Source: an uncultured Clostridia bacterium (GTDB lineage Bacteria > Bacillota > Clostridia > Oscillospirales > Acutalibacteraceae). From it: a DNA stretch of 21,195 nucleotides. The notes under the pieces are model-generated. The model was given only the letters and a program-made list of their open reading frames with translations, was not told the origin of the DNA and ran no database searches. The translations under genes were made by a program, and so were the position numbers. This document shows positions 15,619 through 21,195 of this stretch, one piece after another. Position 1 is the first letter of the stretch, and every line of letters starts with the position of its first letter. The DNA lies in the NCBI GenBank assembly GCA_937919155.1, contig CALFPM010000038.1:1-21195 (forward strand). The letters run 5' to 3'.

Positions 15619-15939
15619 TTAAATACCGCAAGTGCATCCCGATGCAAGAGCCTCGGGAATCTCAACGCTCAAAACATCATCACCCCGGAAGCCGAGCCTT
15701 ATAAATGCAGGTGACGAAAGCTCCTTACTGATTTTTGCGATATAAACATTTCTGTTGGCGGCATAATTCATTGCCGATCTTGCAAGACCTTCGGTAACAA
15801 TATCGTCAGAACACTCAACAGAATCAAAAGTCATATAAAAACCATTGATACTGAAAGTGCAGACGCCCGTTTTATTTTCACCCTCAACGGCGGCAAAACC
15901 GATTACACCGTTTTCTTCAAATGGAATAAATCTGATCAT
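15619..15939 (-). CDS. Unknown 106-residue protein coupled to rluB
   Basis: I cannot assign a function. The ATG overlaps the rluB TGA (ATGA) and AGGAGG lies six bases before it, a strong start, so this is a real gene. The sequence shows alternating strands (VIGFAAVEG, GVCTFSINGFYMTF), a helix (GLARSAMNYAANRN), then strand and FIRLGF. That order recalls the second half of a GNAT acetyltransferase fold, but at 106 residues it is too short for a whole one and the pyrophosphate-binding loop is not evident. The C-terminus ends SGCTCGI; the CxC could bind metal or react with thiols. It lies 24 bases upstream of yicC, at the join between the scpAB-rluB block and the yicC block. Confidence 0.8.
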   Translation of the reverse strand: MIRFIPFEENGVIGFAAVEGENKTGVCTFSINGFYMTFDSVECSDDIVTEGLARSAMNYAANRNVYIAKISKELSSPAFIRLGFRGDDVLSVEIPEALASGCTCGI

Positions 15940-16685
15940 TTTTTACCTCCTGCGGATTTCAAGCCTGCTGATTTGAAAAGTCTTTCATCCCCCGCCGCGG
16001 TGAGATCACGCCAATCGCCCGTCTGAAGCATACCGAGTTTCACTGAACCGATGGCAATTCTGCGAAGCCTTGCAACCTCAAGGTCAACTGCCTCGCACAT
16101 ACGGCGGATCTGCCTGTTTCTGCCCTCATAGAGAACAACTTCAAGCACAGCTCTGCCCTCTTCTCTTGAGATAACATAAACATCTGCAGGGGCAGTAATT
16201 CTGCCGTCAAGCTCAATGCCTGTTGAAAGCAAGTCAACTTTCTCTGCCGAGATATCGGGTCTGACTGTTACTCTGTAAGTTTTGGGAACATGACGCGAGG
16301 GATGCATCATTGCATTTGCAAAGGCACCGTCATTAGTGAGAATAAGCGCGCCTTCGGATATTCTGTCAAGCCTGCCTACGGGATAAACACGCTCTTTGAC
16401 ATCCTTGACAAGCTCAAGAACGCACTTTCTGCCCAATTCATCATCGGTTGTGGTCACATAGCCTCTTGGTTTATTAAGAAGAATATATCGAAGATTGCTC
16501 TCTTTTCTTACTTTTTTACCCTTGACGGTAACCGTGTCTCTCTTAGGGTCAACACTGTCACCGATCTGAGCAACGGCACCGTTGACCTTTACCGATCCGT
16601 TCCTTATCATATCCTCAGCTTTGCGCCTTGAAGCAACGCCTGCCTCGGATAAAAATTTCTGAAGCCTGATTTTATTATCAGCCAA
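15936..16685 (-). CDS. rluB: RsuA/RluB-family pseudouridine synthase
   Basis: Converts a uridine to pseudouridine in rRNA; the RluB group acts on 23S rRNA (U2605 in E. coli), and RsuA acts on 16S. An S4 RNA-binding domain lies at 7-47 (RLQKFLSEAGVASRRKAEDM). The catalytic motif is VGRLDRISEGALILTNDG with catalytic D107. Later family motifs are KTYRVTV and EGRNRQIRRMCE. Length is 249 residues. The start is TTG at 16685, directly after the carboxypeptidase TAA, with AGAGGTG six bases before it; no in-frame ATG occurs before the S4 domain. The neighbourhood (scpB, D,D-carboxypeptidase, rluB) matches the B. subtilis ypu region, supporting RluB over RsuA. Confidence 0.93.
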   Translation of the reverse strand: MADNKIRLQKFLSEAGVASRRKAEDMIRNGSVKVNGAVAQIGDSVDPKRDTVTVKGKKVRKESNLRYILLNKPRGYVTTTDDELGRKCVLELVKDVKERVYPVGRLDRISEGALILTNDGAFANAMMHPSRHVPKTYRVTVRPDISAEKVDLLSTGIELDGRITAPADVYVISREEGRAVLEVVLYEGRNRQIRRMCEAVDLEVARLRRIAIGSVKLGMLQTGDWRDLTAAGDERLFKSAGLKSAGGKK

Positions 16686-17837
16686 TTAATTCACCTCTGA
16701 AACATTGAAAAAATCTTTTATCTTTTCAGATAATAACGAAAACCAATCCATTTCATTCTTGCGATTTTCCTCGGGCATATTTTTGAACAATACATCTTCC
16801 GATGCAAGAACAAGCGATTCTCCGATTACTTTTCCATCGGAAGTAAAAACCGCTTTTCCCACAACATCTCCCTCATTAACAGGAGCATAAACAAAGCGGG
16901 GAAGAAGAATTCTGACCTCTGCTTTTCTGCCCGAAATCCAGCTGACGGAATCTGCCGGTCTGACTTTAACCGAGCTTTTATTTCCTCCTGCAACGGCAAG
17001 TGTCGCACCGCCCGTATCACAGGTCAATTCAACGCCCTTGCATTTCGAAAAGCCGTATTCAAACATAGCAATATGGTCATTCCAATCATCGGGTGCTTTC
17101 AAAGTGACCGCAACCAGAGTTATTCCGTCCCTTTCAGCCGCACTGACAAGGCATCTGCCGCTTTTCTTGGTAAATCCTGTTTTTATTCCGATCGAATCTT
17201 CGTAAAGCCACAACAAACGGTTGTGATTTTTTAAAGTTCGGAGATAAGGCGGATTGCCGTATGTCAAGCTTACTCTTTTTTGAGAACACATATGGGCAAA
17301 CTCAGGGTTTTTGATGCATTCAGCAGCAAGCAGCGCCATATCATAAGCCGTTGAGTAGTGATTTTCATCATCAAGACCTGACGGCGTTACGAAATTGGTG
17401 TTGTTCATACCTATTTCTTTTGCGCGCTTATTCATAAGCTTTGAAAAGCTGTCTGAATCGCCTCCCAGCACACACGCAACGGCGTTTGCGGCATCATTGC
17501 CCGATTGAATGAGCATTCCGTAAACAAGCTCACGCAAAGAAACGCTGTCCCCTGCAAGAAGACCCATTGACGTGCCTTCCACATTTACCATTTTCTCCGT
17601 AACGGTTATTTCCGCATCGGGGAAAGGATGCTCCAAAGCGAGTAAGGAAGTCATAATCTTGGTTGTGCTTGCCATAGAAAGCTTTTTGTGCTGATTTTTG
17701 GAATACAGCACTTCGCCGCTGTTAACACAGACAAGCACTGCCGCTTGAGCCGAAACATCGGAAAATCCATATGCCGACAAATCCGAAAAAACGGGAATCA
17801 TAAGCACCGCAAGCAAAATGGAGATTAATTTTTTCAA
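16686..17837 (-). CDS. D-alanyl-D-alanine carboxypeptidase (DacF/DacB-like low-molecular-weight PBP)
   Basis: A serine peptidase of family S11 that trims the terminal D-Ala from peptidoglycan stem peptides outside the membrane. The three penicillin-binding motifs are S57-T-T-K60, S112-G-N114 and K219-T-G221. Residues 1-30 are a signal peptide (KKLISILLAVLMIPVF). The C-terminal part (about 275-360) is the PBP5-type beta domain, and the end (DWFSLLSEKIKDFF) looks like an amphipathic membrane anchor. Length is 383. The start is TTG 17837, with GAGG about nine bases upstream in a hairpin. Sporulation genes nearby make a DacF/DacB-type cortex role plausible, but a vegetative role cannot be excluded. 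rluB follows with no gap. Confidence 0.93.
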   Translation of the reverse strand: MKKLISILLAVLMIPVFSDLSAYGFSDVSAQAAVLVCVNSGEVLYSKNQHKKLSMASTTKIMTSLLALEHPFPDAEITVTEKMVNVEGTSMGLLAGDSVSLRELVYGMLIQSGNDAANAVACVLGGDSDSFSKLMNKRAKEIGMNNTNFVTPSGLDDENHYSTAYDMALLAAECIKNPEFAHMCSQKRVSLTYGNPPYLRTLKNHNRLLWLYEDSIGIKTGFTKKSGRCLVSAAERDGITLVAVTLKAPDDWNDHIAMFEYGFSKCKGVELTCDTGGATLAVAGGNKSSVKVRPADSVSWISGRKAEVRILLPRFVYAPVNEGDVVGKAVFTSDGKVIGESLVLASEDVLFKNMPEENRKNEMDWFSLLSEKIKDFFNVSEVN

Positions 17838-17842
17838 TCAAC

Positions 17843-17883
17843 TCATCCTCACAAATATTTTTGTTAAAAATATATGCGGATGA
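17843..17883 (-). promoter_or_regulatory. Hairpin that can mask the carboxypeptidase ribosome binding site
   Basis: In the 60-base leader, TCATCC (17843-17848) pairs with GGATGA (17878-17883), and inside them ATATTTTT (17855-17862) pairs perfectly with AAAAATAT (17866-17873) around a 3-base loop. In the transcript, the second outer arm contains the GAGGATGA ribosome binding site of the TTG start at 17837. Internal loops are six and four bases. This is the longest gap in the minus-strand cluster. Pairing is seen; regulation is inferred. Confidence 0.5.
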
Positions 17884-17897
17884 ATGTCTTTTAATAA

Positions 17898-18329
17898 TTA
17901 TGCGTTGGGCTCTGTTGATGCCATATAATCGTTGATTGCATTGTCAACGGTGTTGTCCTTATTCTTGAGCTGGCTGATTACATCTGTTGCCTTATCAACA
18001 ATATCGGGCACCATGCCGATTACTCTTTCAACTGAGCCTTCTGCTGCGTTGATGTACTTAACAGAAACATTTCCGTTATTGACAACAAGGAAAGCAACGG
18101 GAGAAATTGTGATGCCTGCTCCGCCGCCGCCGCCGAAAAGTTCCTGATTATTCTTTGAGGGGAAGTCTGTGCCGCCTGAAGCAAATCCGTATGTTACCTT
18201 TGAAACAGGGATAATCTGAAGTGTTTCACTGATTTTGATGGGATCACCGATAATTGTGCTGACATCCACAAGATCCTTAATCTTTTCAATTGATGTTCCG
18301 AGAATTCCTGATGCTGACTGTTCTTTCAT
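17898..18329 (-). CDS. ytfJ: GerW/YtfJ-family sporulation protein
   Basis: In B. subtilis GerW (YtfJ) is a forespore protein needed for normal germination. The 143 residues carry the family pattern: a helical N-terminus (ILGTSIEKIKDLVDVSTIIG), DPIKISETLQIIPVSKVTYGFASGG with a GTDF segment, then the Gly-rich FGGGGGAGITISPVAFLVV. The start chosen is ATG 18329, eight bases after AGGTGG; a GTG at 18341 overlaps that site. A DUF2953 gene lies 28 bases upstream, the same pair as ytfI-ytfJ of B. subtilis, which strengthens both calls. With spoVM it suggests a spore-forming organism or one recently descended from spore formers. Confidence 0.93.
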   Translation of the reverse strand: MKEQSASGILGTSIEKIKDLVDVSTIIGDPIKISETLQIIPVSKVTYGFASGGTDFPSKNNQELFGGGGGAGITISPVAFLVVNNGNVSVKYINAAEGSVERVIGMVPDIVDKATDVISQLKNKDNTVDNAINDYMASTEPNA

Positions 18330-18357
18330 TTTGTTTTCCACCTTTCAAAAATTTTTA

Positions 18358-19053
18358 TTATTTATTAACCTGCTTTTCCACATCCGCTGTAGGAGCTTTG
18401 CTGTGCTTAAGCAGTTTTAATACAACTTTGAACAAAAGCTCAAATGCAACAATAATAACCGCATTGATAAGCTTTATCGGTCTCACCGAAATCTGAGTAT
18501 GAAGCCTTGCGATGTTTTTGCCTGTGATAAAATCGGGGTTAATCTCAATGTTATATTTTTTAACCCTCATTGTATCAACTATCAGACCCATGGCAGGAAA
18601 TGCAACCGAACAGGTTTTGCCGTATTTGATTGCTGTTTCTGCAGAGTCCCCTGCACCGACAACAAGCGAAATGATGAGTTCTTCAAATGTGAATGCTCTG
18701 CCGATTCTGCCGAACATTCCGCCGACTGCTTTGGCAGTATCTTTGAGAAGCTCAACAACCCCTTCAACACCTCTGTTGCGATAAAAACGGACAAACATAT
18801 TATCCTTTTTCTTTTTCTTGGGTTCGGGAATAATTTCGCTTTTTTCCTCAGGCTTTTCTTCCTTCTTTTTCTTCTCTTTTTCCTTTTTGGGTTTATCTTC
18901 CTTTTCTTTTTTTGGAAGAATGTTGAACTTCAGGAAAAGCCACTTAACGGACACCGCAACATCATCTTCATAGTGAACGGTTACCGCAAATTTAACAGAA
19001 AGCAAAATCACAAAAAAAGCAAGAATTCCGAGAATTATGTAAAGTGCCGTCAA
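18358..19053 (-). CDS. ytfI: DUF2953 (YtfI-like) membrane protein
   Basis: A protein of unknown function with an N-terminal membrane helix (LYIILGILAFFVILLSVKFAV), followed by a strand region that includes VSVKWLFLKFNILP. A long Lys/Glu-rich insert (about residues 48-86) looks disordered. The second half has the DUF2953-type segment EELIISLVVGAGDSAETAIKYG and a further hydrophobic stretch (INAVIIVAFELLFKVVL). Length is 231. The start is TTG 19053 with GGAGG seven bases upstream; no ATG is available at the N-terminus. It is 11 bases after scpB and 28 before the GerW-like gene. The pairing with gerW suggests a role in sporulation, but that is inference. Confidence 0.88.
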   Translation of the reverse strand: MTALYIILGILAFFVILLSVKFAVTVHYEDDVAVSVKWLFLKFNILPKKEKEDKPKKEKEKKKKEEKPEEKSEIIPEPKKKKKDNMFVRFYRNRGVEGVVELLKDTAKAVGGMFGRIGRAFTFEELIISLVVGAGDSAETAIKYGKTCSVAFPAMGLIVDTMRVKKYNIEINPDFITGKNIARLHTQISVRPIKLINAVIIVAFELLFKVVLKLLKHSKAPTADVEKQVNK

Positions 19054-19064
19054 AGTATCGCCTC

Positions 19065-19664
19065 CTATTCTTCATTTTCAGTCTGGAAGAAATCTCTGAT
19101 TTGTTCGCCCTGTTCATTATCAATCTCATCATCATTTTCAATTTCTGCCTCTGTTTTTTCAGGTAACTCGGGCAAATCTGAAAGAGATGATAAGCAGAAA
19201 CATCTGAGGAAGTCAGGTGTTGTGCCGTAGAGAAGAGGTCTGCCCGGCAAATCAAGTCTGCCTTTTTCTTCCAGCAAGCCTTTCTGGCAAAGTGTTGCAA
19301 CTACACCCGAGCAATCAACGCCTCGTATCTGCTCAATGTAAGCTTTGGTTACAGGCTGATTGTAAGCAACAACCGCAAGAACCTCAAACGCCGCAGGTGA
19401 AAGCGGAGCGTTCTTCTTTATGTCAAGTACATTCCTGACCTGCTGTGCATATTCAACACGGGAGCAAAGCTGATATTTGCTGCCAAGACGGAGCAGACAA
19501 ATTCCGCTGCCTCTTTCATCAAGGCTCCGTGAAAGCTCCCACAATGCGCCCGAAACAACATCAGGCTCAAGCTCAAGTGCCTGAGCAATTCGGGAAACCT
19601 CAACAGGCTCTCCCGAGGCAAAGAGTATTGCTTCGCACGCAGCGCGTATCTGTTCATTCGTCAA
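19065..19664 (-). CDS. scpB: Segregation and condensation protein B
   Basis: ScpB dimers bind the ScpA kleisin and with SMC condense and segregate the chromosome. The 199 residues start LTNEQIRAACEAILFASGEP, a typical ScpB N-terminus of the first winged helix. The second winged helix contains LSPAAFEVLAVVAYNQPVTK and EQIRGVDCSGVVATL, then GRPLLYGTTPDFLRCF. The C-terminal tail of about 40 residues is acidic and probably disordered. I place the start at TTG 19664, preceded by GGAGAGGAG at about ten bases; a TTG at 19691 has no matching site. It overlaps the end of scpA by 11 bases. Confidence 0.95.
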   Translation of the reverse strand: MTNEQIRAACEAILFASGEPVEVSRIAQALELEPDVVSGALWELSRSLDERGSGICLLRLGSKYQLCSRVEYAQQVRNVLDIKKNAPLSPAAFEVLAVVAYNQPVTKAYIEQIRGVDCSGVVATLCQKGLLEEKGRLDLPGRPLLYGTTPDFLRCFCLSSLSDLPELPEKTEAEIENDDEIDNEQGEQIRDFFQTENEE

Positions 19665-20385
19665 TTTCGATTTTCTCCTCTCCGCCCTCAAGCAATGTTA
19701 TGCGTACATCCTCGCCCTGACCGTCAAACTGAATGCGCTTCGCCTTTGCCATTGCAAGAAGTGCAAGGAAAGTCGCCACCATTTCAGAGCGTGATTCAGA
19801 TTCTTCAAAAAATGAAATAAATCTGTGATTCTTCTTGGATTTGAACTTGTCAATGATAAAACTTATTCTTGACGCAACGGAAACAATTTTGTGAGCAACT
19901 ATGCCTCTGAATGCTTCAATGGGCGGAGGCAACTTTCTCTTTCCCTTTCCGACTGCGGCAATATATGCTTTGAAAATTTCTGCAGGTTCGTGAATTCTTG
20001 TGTAAGTCATATCAACTTCAATTTCTTCAGGAGGTCTTGAATAAAACTCAAATCCCTTTGCCTGATTCTGAAGCTTGCCTGCAACAAGCTTGCAATCCTG
20101 ATATTCCGTCAGCTCACCTCTGAGTTCTTCAACAAGCTTTTCAGCCTCTTCATGAACAGGAAGAAGAGAAACGGTCTTGATATAAAGAAGGCGTGCCGCC
20201 ATTTCAAGAAACTCACTGGAAACATCGAGGTTATCCTCCTGCATAAGGCGGACATACTCAAGATATTGCTCAATGATTTCCATAATGGGAACATCATTTA
20301 TGCTGACCTTCTTTTTTGCAATAAGCTGAAGCAACAGATCCATAGGACCCTCAAAGACTTCAAGCTTATACTGTAGCTTTTCCAA
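19654..20385 (-). CDS. scpA: Segregation and condensation protein A (kleisin)
   Basis: ScpA bridges the two SMC heads and binds ScpB. The 243 residues begin KLEVFEGPMDLLLQLI, the near-invariant ScpA N-terminus, followed by the helical region (VSSEFLEMAARLLYIKTVSLLP) that binds the SMC neck. The C-terminal winged helix includes VATFLALLAMAKAKRI. The length is normal. The start is TTG 20385 with AAAGGGG 11 bases upstream; the next in-frame ATG lies inside the conserved motif, so TTG is well supported. A membrane peptidase gene ends 28 bases upstream, as in many Bacillota. Confidence 0.96.
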   Translation of the reverse strand: MEKLQYKLEVFEGPMDLLLQLIAKKKVSINDVPIMEIIEQYLEYVRLMQEDNLDVSSEFLEMAARLLYIKTVSLLPVHEEAEKLVEELRGELTEYQDCKLVAGKLQNQAKGFEFYSRPPEEIEVDMTYTRIHEPAEIFKAYIAAVGKGKRKLPPPIEAFRGIVAHKIVSVASRISFIIDKFKSKKNHRFISFFEESESRSEMVATFLALLAMAKAKRIQFDGQGEDVRITLLEGGEEKIEIDE

Positions 20386-20413
20386 AATATAATTAACCCC
20401 TTTCGGTCAACCG

Positions 20414-21088
20414 TTAAAACATCGAAAACGGAAGCTTTGCCAAAAAGTTGATGCCGCTCATAAGAAGCCCCGTGAGGAAACTGAGTGGTATATCAAGTAC
20501 ACCGATAAATATAAGAACAAAAACTCCGAGAATAATGTAGCGCTCATACTGCATTATTTTGAAATAATATTTGCTCGGAATAAGCAATGTTGCAATCCTT
20601 GAGCCGTCAAGCGGAGGTATGGGAAGAAGATTGAACACTGCAAGACAGCAGTTTATGTTTGCCGCTGCAATAAAAAATGTGATTGCCGCACTTGCAAACA
20701 CAGCACCCGTTCTCATATACACAATGTTTATACCGTTGGCAAGGAGCATAAACACAAGTGCCATAAGAATGTTTGAAACAGGACCTGCAAGCGCTGTCAG
20801 TGCCATACCTGCTTTGGGATTTTTAAAATTTCTGGGATTAACGGGAACAGGTTTTGCATATCCGAAACCCACGAGAAAAATCATCAGTGCTCCTATAATG
20901 TCGATATGTGCGAAAGGCGCAAGAGTGAACCTGCCCTTGAGCCTTGCGGTCTGATCACCGAGTTTTGTTGCAACAAACGCATGAGCATATTCATGAACGG
21001 GAAGAGTGCAAAAAACAACAAACACTCTTGCGAGTAAATTCATCATAACTTCAACGGAAAATCCGTTTCTTATCAAATCAAAAATCAT
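20414..21088 (-). CDS. Site-2 protease-family membrane metallopeptidase (YwhC-like)
   Basis: An intramembrane zinc protease of family M50 with 224 residues and about six hydrophobic segments. The catalytic motif is H32-E-Y-A-H36, at the end of a helix; the third zinc ligand is D161 in NLLPIPPLDGSRI. FGYAKPVPVNPRNF is another conserved segment of the YwhC branch. There is no PDZ domain, as usual in this branch. The start is ATG 21088, seven bases after AAAGG; a longer frame to 21124 overlaps the preceding gene and adds no homology. The substrates are unknown. It precedes scpA, a common arrangement. Confidence 0.94.
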   Translation of the reverse strand: MIFDLIRNGFSVEVMMNLLARVFVVFCTLPVHEYAHAFVATKLGDQTARLKGRFTLAPFAHIDIIGALMIFLVGFGYAKPVPVNPRNFKNPKAGMALTALAGPVSNILMALVFMLLANGINIVYMRTGAVFASAAITFFIAAANINCCLAVFNLLPIPPLDGSRIATLLIPSKYYFKIMQYERYIILGVFVLIFIGVLDIPLSFLTGLLMSGINFLAKLPFSMF

Positions 21089-21092
21089 TACT

Positions 21093-21195
21093 TTACCTTT
21101 CCTGACCGATATAACCGACAACAACTCTTTTAATATCGTTAAAATCAGTCATTGATTGAGTATTGCCACAATGAGAAGAAAATATATTTTCAATA
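21093..21195 (-). CDS. C-terminal end of an unidentified gene running off the window
   Basis: The frame is open from the window edge to TAA at 21095-21093, giving at least 34 codons that end in DIKRVVVGYIGQER. An in-frame ATG at 21153 would give only 19 residues. The stop lies four bases before the ATG of the site-2 protease-like gene, whose ribosome binding site (AAAGG) sits in its final codons. That spacing is typical of coupled genes and is the main reason to call it. The tail is too short to identify. If the frame is not coding, this stretch would be a leader region. Confidence 0.45.
   Translation of the reverse strand, partial: IENIFSSHCGNTQSMTDFNDIKRVVVGYIGQER

Noticed and set aside
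17855..17873. AT-rich stem before the carboxypeptidase as a sigma F or sigma G promoter
   Set aside because: GCATA and AAAAATA are present but their spacing is too short for the known consensus, so no promoter is called.
18810..18915. Lys/Glu-rich low-complexity run as a DNA repeat element
   Set aside because: It is an in-frame charged linker of the DUF2953 protein, not a repeat with defined units or boundaries.
18499..19230. Plus-strand frame of 243 codons opposite the DUF2953 gene and scpB
   Set aside because: It is antisense to two well-supported genes, is rich in Phe and Cys as expected for a complement of Lys/Glu-rich coding sequence, and has no convincing ribosome binding site or family motif.
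1..21195. CRISPR array, tRNA, rRNA, insertion sequence or prophage genes
   Set aside because: No regularly spaced repeats, cloverleaf-like sequences, transposase motifs or phage proteins were seen; almost all bases are in housekeeping genes.

Overview
The window reads as a low-to-mid GC Bacillota chromosome segment, most likely from the Clostridia (Oscillospirales/Ruminococcaceae-like). The basis is gene order (the yicC-remA-gmk-rpoZ-priA-def-fmt-rsmB-rlmN-stp-prkC-rsgA-spoVM locus of B. subtilis and its relatives), AAGGAG-type ribosome binding sites, frequent TTG starts, and two sporulation-linked genes (spoVM and a GerW/YtfJ-family gene). No database search was possible; names rest on motifs and family knowledge.

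Left end (1-2396, + strand). One unbroken reading frame enters from outside the window. It contains the C-terminal end of a ThiI-like sulfurtransferase, the C-terminal third of carbamoyl-phosphate synthase large subunit (CarB), and a complete diaminopimelate epimerase-like domain (DapF). The ThiI/CarB join at about 311-330 coincides with a change in codon use and looks like a chimeric junction (misassembly or recombination). The CarB/DapF join looks like a genuine in-frame fusion, and the DapF part has Gly where the first catalytic Cys should be. A strong bidirectional terminator (2362-2395) separates this gene from everything else.

Rest of the window (2399-21195, - strand). Twenty-four genes, the last incomplete, run in one direction with gaps of 60 bases or less and many overlaps, so they may form one very long operon or several overlapping ones. 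In transcription order: an unidentified gene end, a site-2 protease-family membrane peptidase, scpA and scpB (chromosome segregation), a DUF2953 membrane protein, a GerW/YtfJ-family gene, a D-Ala-D-Ala carboxypeptidase, an RluB-type pseudouridine synthase and a 106-residue unknown. Then follow yicC, remA, gmk, rpoZ, priA, def, fmt, a YugP-type zinc peptidase, rsmB, rlmN, stp, prkC, rsgA, a small membrane protein and spoVM. The first part resembles the ypu/ytf genes of B. subtilis, the second the ylo region; here they are directly joined. coaBC, rpe and thiN, present in the B. subtilis version, are absent.

Together the genes cover nucleotide supply and transcription (gmk, rpoZ, remA), replication restart (priA), protein N-terminal maturation (def, fmt), rRNA modification and 30S assembly (rsmB, rlmN, rluB, rsgA), cell-wall sensing and remodelling (prkC/stp, carboxypeptidase), chromosome condensation (scpAB) and sporulation (spoVM, gerW-like). 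There are no tRNA, rRNA, CRISPR, insertion sequence or phage genes, and no gene-free stretch over 300 bases. The most unusual points are the CarB-DapF fusion with its missing catalytic cysteine, the 25-codon spoVM and its small membrane-protein neighbour, and a three-tier inverted repeat at 2640-2697.
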